From NCBI GenBank assembly GCA_018389105.1, contig JACATO010000591.1:62001-126000 (forward strand): DNA of 64,000 nucleotides, written 5' to 3'. The notes under the pieces are model-generated. The model saw nothing but the letters and a program-made list of their open reading frames with translations, did no database searches and was not told where the DNA came from. How positions within the stretch are numbered: the stretch's first letter is position 1; each line of letters starts with the position of its first letter. The position numbers and the translations under genes were made by a program. Below are positions 60,100 through 64,000 of this stretch, one piece after another. Source of the DNA: Nautilus pompilius (lineage: Eukaryota > Mollusca > Cephalopoda > Nautilida > Nautilidae).

Positions 60100-60345
60100 T
60101 GTAGGGGGTCAGATTGAAAACTATGGCCAGCTCAAAGGTTCCCAGTGTACTCAGACTTTGGGATACCTGATGAAAGTCTCCATTTGAACTCTACAGATTT
60201 CAGATTTGGGAGGAACTGCAGTACGAGAAAGAACCCAATATAGTGGCTGGCTCGAGAAGAGAGAAGAAACCATGCCAACAAAGTATGCCAAAATAAGCTG
60301 ACCCTCAATCCAGTAAACTAACCACTGGACTACCATGTCACCTGT
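60100..60345 (-). mobile_element. Probable tRNA-derived SINE
   Basis: On the minus strand, starting at 60345, the sequence reads GGTGACATGGTAGTCCAGTG, then GTTAGTTTACTGGATTGAGG. This resembles the D-arm and A-box half of a tRNA, as found at the head of tRNA-derived SINEs. The following about 200 bases are less AT-rich than the intron around them. A clear B-box (GGTTCRANNCC) is not visible; GGGTTCTTTCTCG is the nearest. The 3' end is uncertain. Confidence 0.5.
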
Positions 60346-60533
60346 TCATGTATTTATTCATCATTACCAAGAATGGTGTTGTCTTTAGTCTACAAAAGTT
60401 ATGCATACACTTCCATCTACTACTCCCCACCCTCTGTTGTGATAACATGCAAGCAAATAGAATAATATGATCTAAATACAAATTTAACAGGTAAAAATGC
60501 AAAAAAAACCTAGTTAGAAAAAACATCATTGTA

Positions 60534-61564
60534 CTTGTTATGCTAATTTGGGGTTCATTATTCTCATGCTTGTGAAGGTGAATGTAGATAAGTTGTATAT
60601 TGTTTTGTAGCATGTGCTTTGGCGTACATTATGCAAAACCTACCTCCTTAAAAATCATAAAATGGATATTTGTTTCAGGGTTCTGAGTGAAGCATGGATG
60701 GAAAAGTTTTTTATGCCATTTTGTTTCATGAGTTCATCAAACCAGGCCACAAAGTGAGCGAGGCAACTCGTAACATTAAGCAAGCATGGGGTGAGGACAT
60801 AGCAAATGAGCGTACAGTACAATGATGGTTTGCAATGTTTTGATCAGGAGATGTGAGCTTCGAAGTTAAGGAACATAGCAGATGTCCTTCCAGCTATGAC
60901 GACGACCACCTGAAAGCCTCATTTGAAGCTAATCCAAGAAAAACAATGCAAGAAATTGCTAGAGAGCTTGATGTAAACACTGCAACTGTTTCCCAGCATC
61001 TTGACACAATCGGCAGATGAAAAAGCTTGACAAGTGCCTAACAAGTTGAATGAATAACAACAAAATCGTCAATTAAAGATCTGCTCTTCACTTGTCATAA
61101 GAAGCAAAAAACCTGGCAAAACCATCACAGCTGAAAGGTACTGTCGTGAATTAAACATTCATCAGAGATTCTCCCAACAACAGCCAGCATTAGTGAACCA
61201 AAGAGGCCCAATCCTGCTCCACGACAATGCTCATCCTCGTATTGGGTACAAAGTTGTCTCTCACCCAGCCTATTCACCAGACCTTTCTCCCATAGACTAC
61301 CACCTATTCAAACACCTCGACAGCTTCCTCCATATGAAATCCTTCCCCAACCAAGCAGCAACAGAAACTGCCTTCCAACAGTTTATCTACTCCAGAAATC
61401 CTGATTTTTTTCAAAATGGTATAAATGTACTTGTAACTCAACTCGTTGGCAGAAGTATATTGATTGTAATGGAACTAACTCTGATTAATAAACTTCACGT
61501 TCAGCAAGGATACGAAGTCTCATTGTTGAGGTAAAAAAAAACCAACAAAACTTTTGTAACAACC
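60534..61564 (+). mobile_element. Internally deleted mariner element, copy 2
   Basis: This is the same family as 25235-26288. Similarity starts at TGTTATGCTAATTTGG near 60534, so the outer part of the left terminus is lost. The right end (AAAACTTTTGTAACAACC) and a TA at 61565-61566 are intact. The ATG at 60694 starts MDGKVFYAILFHEFIKPGHK. Stops follow within the HTH. The first catalytic Asp region is missing at almost the same place as in copy 1, although this copy keeps CCTGGC (Pro-Gly) before AAAACCATCACA, where copy 1 lacks it. The frame 61193-61534 carries GPILLHDNAHPR and YSPDLSPIDYHLFKHLDSFL, so the second and third catalytic Asp survive. Confidence 0.88.
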
Positions 61565-61827
61565 TAATACAATAAACATGCCTTAGTTATTAATATTCAA
61601 TTATTACACAGCAGAGTATGTTAATAATAGAATCTTATTTCTTCTAAATATGCCATTACCTCCTTATATAGCCATGGTATTTGGTTCATAGCCAAATCTA
61701 TGGCTTTTCTGGTTTTGTATACAGTGTGCTGGCACAGAATAAACCTTGGGGAGCTCATCAATATTATAAGACAGCAAATTCCTTACAAGGTCCACTGTTT
61801 AAATCTGTCGTGTGTGTGTATGTGGAA

Positions 61828-62800
61828 ATAATTATGTAAACAATACCCAGGATATGCACAAATAATGAGTAATTGCAACTGAGAGATATATAATATATAC
61901 ACTGCATTACATAAAATATTTAAAAAACCAAATGAATCCATTGTACAGTGCATTAGTATTTGGTATATGAGCTCTTTGCTTTACACAGAGCATGACACTG
62001 TTTTTTTTTTCTTCATGTACCCATTCAGGTTATCGATGTATGACTGTGAAATATTGTTCGAAGTCTTCCGAAGCACTTTTCACAATTCGCCCCAGGTGTT
62101 TTGTTGCCTTCTGATTTTCTCAGTAACTATATAGCCCCATGTACCCTTGATGTCCATACCAGGACTTTGTGCAGGCCAAGCCATCTTTGTAAGTGTTCCA
62201 TTAGCTTCTTTACAGTTCAGATAGATTTTCACCACATCAGCTCTATGCCTGGGGCTCCTGTCATGTTGGAAGATGAATCCTGCCCAGTCTCATAAGATTT
62301 CTTCCTGAGGGAATGGCATGATGGATAATAACCTGCATGCAAGTCACTGACACCCCTTGCTGATATGCAGCCCTCACACTTGTACCGATCCACTTACACT
62401 GCTTCACCATAGGTAGTTTTTGTATACTGCTGCTTGTCAAACAGTTTAAACTCGGACTCATCTGTAAATAGCACCATCGTTTCATTTCAGCCCTGCTGTT
62501 TGGCTGCCTTTTGTCAGCAGGGGTTTATTGGGCAGCTGCACATTCATTGAGGTTACTTGGTGCTGATGTATATCTTACTGTTATTGAAGAAACGTTGACA
62601 CCTGTACTTGAAGCTGGATCATTTGCAAGATCTCTGCTGGCTCACCATCTATTATGTAAAGAGCATACTCTGAGGTACTTAACATCGGTTTTAGAGAATT
62701 TAGGCTTTCTCCATGATTGCGTCTGTTTTCAACAGTATCAATTGCCAGTTTTGTGTGTCTGCCTCAGTCTTGCTTACATCTTTATCGGAAACATGGAGTA
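61828..62800 (-). mobile_element. Decayed Tc1-like (DD34E) transposase, related to 43.6-44.4 kb
   Basis: On the minus strand, changing frames give VNVSSITVR, then NKPLLTKGSQTAGLK and MVLFTDESEFKLF-like sequence (plus strand about 62430-62490), the catalytic DES block. Next comes VIIHHAIPSGRNLMRLG, then worn sequence, and the C-terminus ALCKAKSSYTKY near 61950. After the stop lies terminal sequence GATATGCACAAATAATGAGT (61851-61870), which recurs inverted at 44326-44345. Similarity continues outward through CAATAC and ATAATTAT to about 61828. The other end was not found. Stops and frameshifts make it dead. Confidence 0.78.
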
Positions 62801-64000
62801 GCCTTCACTAGCCAAGACTTTGATTTCTATATGCTTGTTATGGGATGTTTCTACTCAGAAGCTATTGTAGTCACCACACTTCAGTGATATGACTGCTTAT
62901 ACTGTTATAGTCCTGCAGTTGTGGCCCTGTCTGATCACTAGCATGACAGTCAGTCAGTCTGTACTATGTCATCATGTGACTGTACTATACATACGAAATA
63001 CAATTATGTTATTTATTTATTTTTTTTTATTTTATACTCAGTTTTGCTTCTGTTTCCATAATTATTTGTATATTTTTTATGTTAATTATTTTTGGTCATC
63101 TTTGTTTTGGGTTACATGGTGTAGTTTAATAAACCCTTTTGACAATTTTGCATAACATTGTTTATATTAGAAAGAATGCTCCCATAGTTTGATATGGCGC
63201 ACACACATTCTACATGTTGTGGCATTTATAATTGTGACCTGAGTGAAGTATGTCTGGGTTACACCTCCATAGATATTCCTTTTTTATTGGACATCTGACT
63301 TGCAGTAATATACAGTGAAACCCGCAGTGAATGTCTAATCTACACATTATATCTTTCAGCATTTCAACATTTTTTCTATTGTTTTATTAAAATCTCTTAT
63401 ACAACTCTGATTAATTTGATCTTTTTTATGCTGACAAAAGATAATGAAATTCTGAAAGTTTTGAAGTGCTTATGGAAGGGTCCACAGAATAGAGTGTACT
63501 AAAAATTGTGCCTTTTCTACATATGTACATCTCATGCTTACAGTGAATAATTGTTCTTAACTTGGTCAGCCTATTTTTTCTGCTATGGAACAGTTTGGTT
63601 TAGAGATGCTTAAGACAAAATGAAGATCATATTTAACATTATAGGTTTAATGTTTGAATCTTATTGGCTTCCCATATCAAAATGCTTGCTTATCATGAGT
63701 CACTTTCATTGTTAGAATTCAAATAGTTTAACACTTAGTTCATATATTTAAAAAAAAATTGTTTATTTATCAGTAAATTTTTTAAAAGGCAGGGGCATAA
63801 TTATATCTTAGCACAAACTGTACCATATATAGCTTTGATAATAGAATGGTTTATTTTAGTACCACATGGGTGTATTGTCAAAGCATCAACCAGCTTAAAC
63901 AATACCTTTTCAGATAGTTTTCTGTCGAGCTCAAGCCTTATATAGGTAAGTCTTTTTGCTATGCCACTTTCAGTTTGTGCCCTGAATGAGTTAAAACTTT

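Larger units (their letters stand above)
59804..64000 (+). other. SLC2A13: Intron downstream of exon F (5' part)
   Basis: It begins GTAAGG and runs off the window; no further transporter exon was found. It holds a tRNA-like SINE (60100-60345), a deleted mariner (60534-61564) and a Tc1 relic (61828-62800). I see nothing else in 59810-60090 (apart from short C and T runs), 61570-61820 or 62810-64000. Confidence 0.85.

Overview
The window is AT-rich animal genomic DNA. It carries six internal exons of one gene on the + strand, separated by long introns full of old transposon copies. The joined exons give an unbroken reading frame of about 335 residues that reads as the middle of a proton/myo-inositol cotransporter (HMIT, the SLC2A13 family): the loop before TM5 through TM10, including the PESPRWL motif, the QQLAGIN motif, an EKIGRR motif and a cysteine-rich extracellular loop. 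The 5' exons lie before base 1 and the last exons after base 64000, so the gene is longer than the window. The introns are large (one is 27.3 kb), the repeats are Tc1/mariner, pogo, hAT and LINE relics, and simple repeats are frequent. This suits an invertebrate with a big genome. A mollusc, perhaps a cephalopod, is my best guess, but that is inference from style and not from a diagnostic marker.

Layout: intron 1-4829 (with a Tc1-like relic at 3300-3990); exon A 4830-4989; intron 4990-32320 (a 3 x 136 bp tandem repeat, a pogo relic, a GC-richer patch, a LINE 3' end with an open 439-codon frame, two hAT relics, an internally deleted mariner and a 52-bp satellite-like array); exon B 32321-32532; intron 32533-38912 (an internally deleted mariner relic); exon C 38913-39024; intron 39025-54690 (a Tc1 relic and an RNase H relic); exon D 54691-54854; short intron; exon E 55725-55839; intron 55840-59561 (a nearly whole mariner with matching ends beside a pogo relic); exon F 59562-59803; intron from 59804 to the window end (a tRNA-like SINE, a second copy of the deleted mariner, and a Tc1 relic related to the one at 43.6-44.4 kb).

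The only gene with a likely host function is the transporter. The transposon pieces are nearly all broken by stops, frameshifts or deletions. I see no CRISPR array, operon, tRNA or rRNA gene, and nothing I would call a new biological system. The best leads are the family structure of the internally deleted mariners, the shared termini of two Tc1 relics, the fresh tandem arrays, and a weak splice donor in the transporter.
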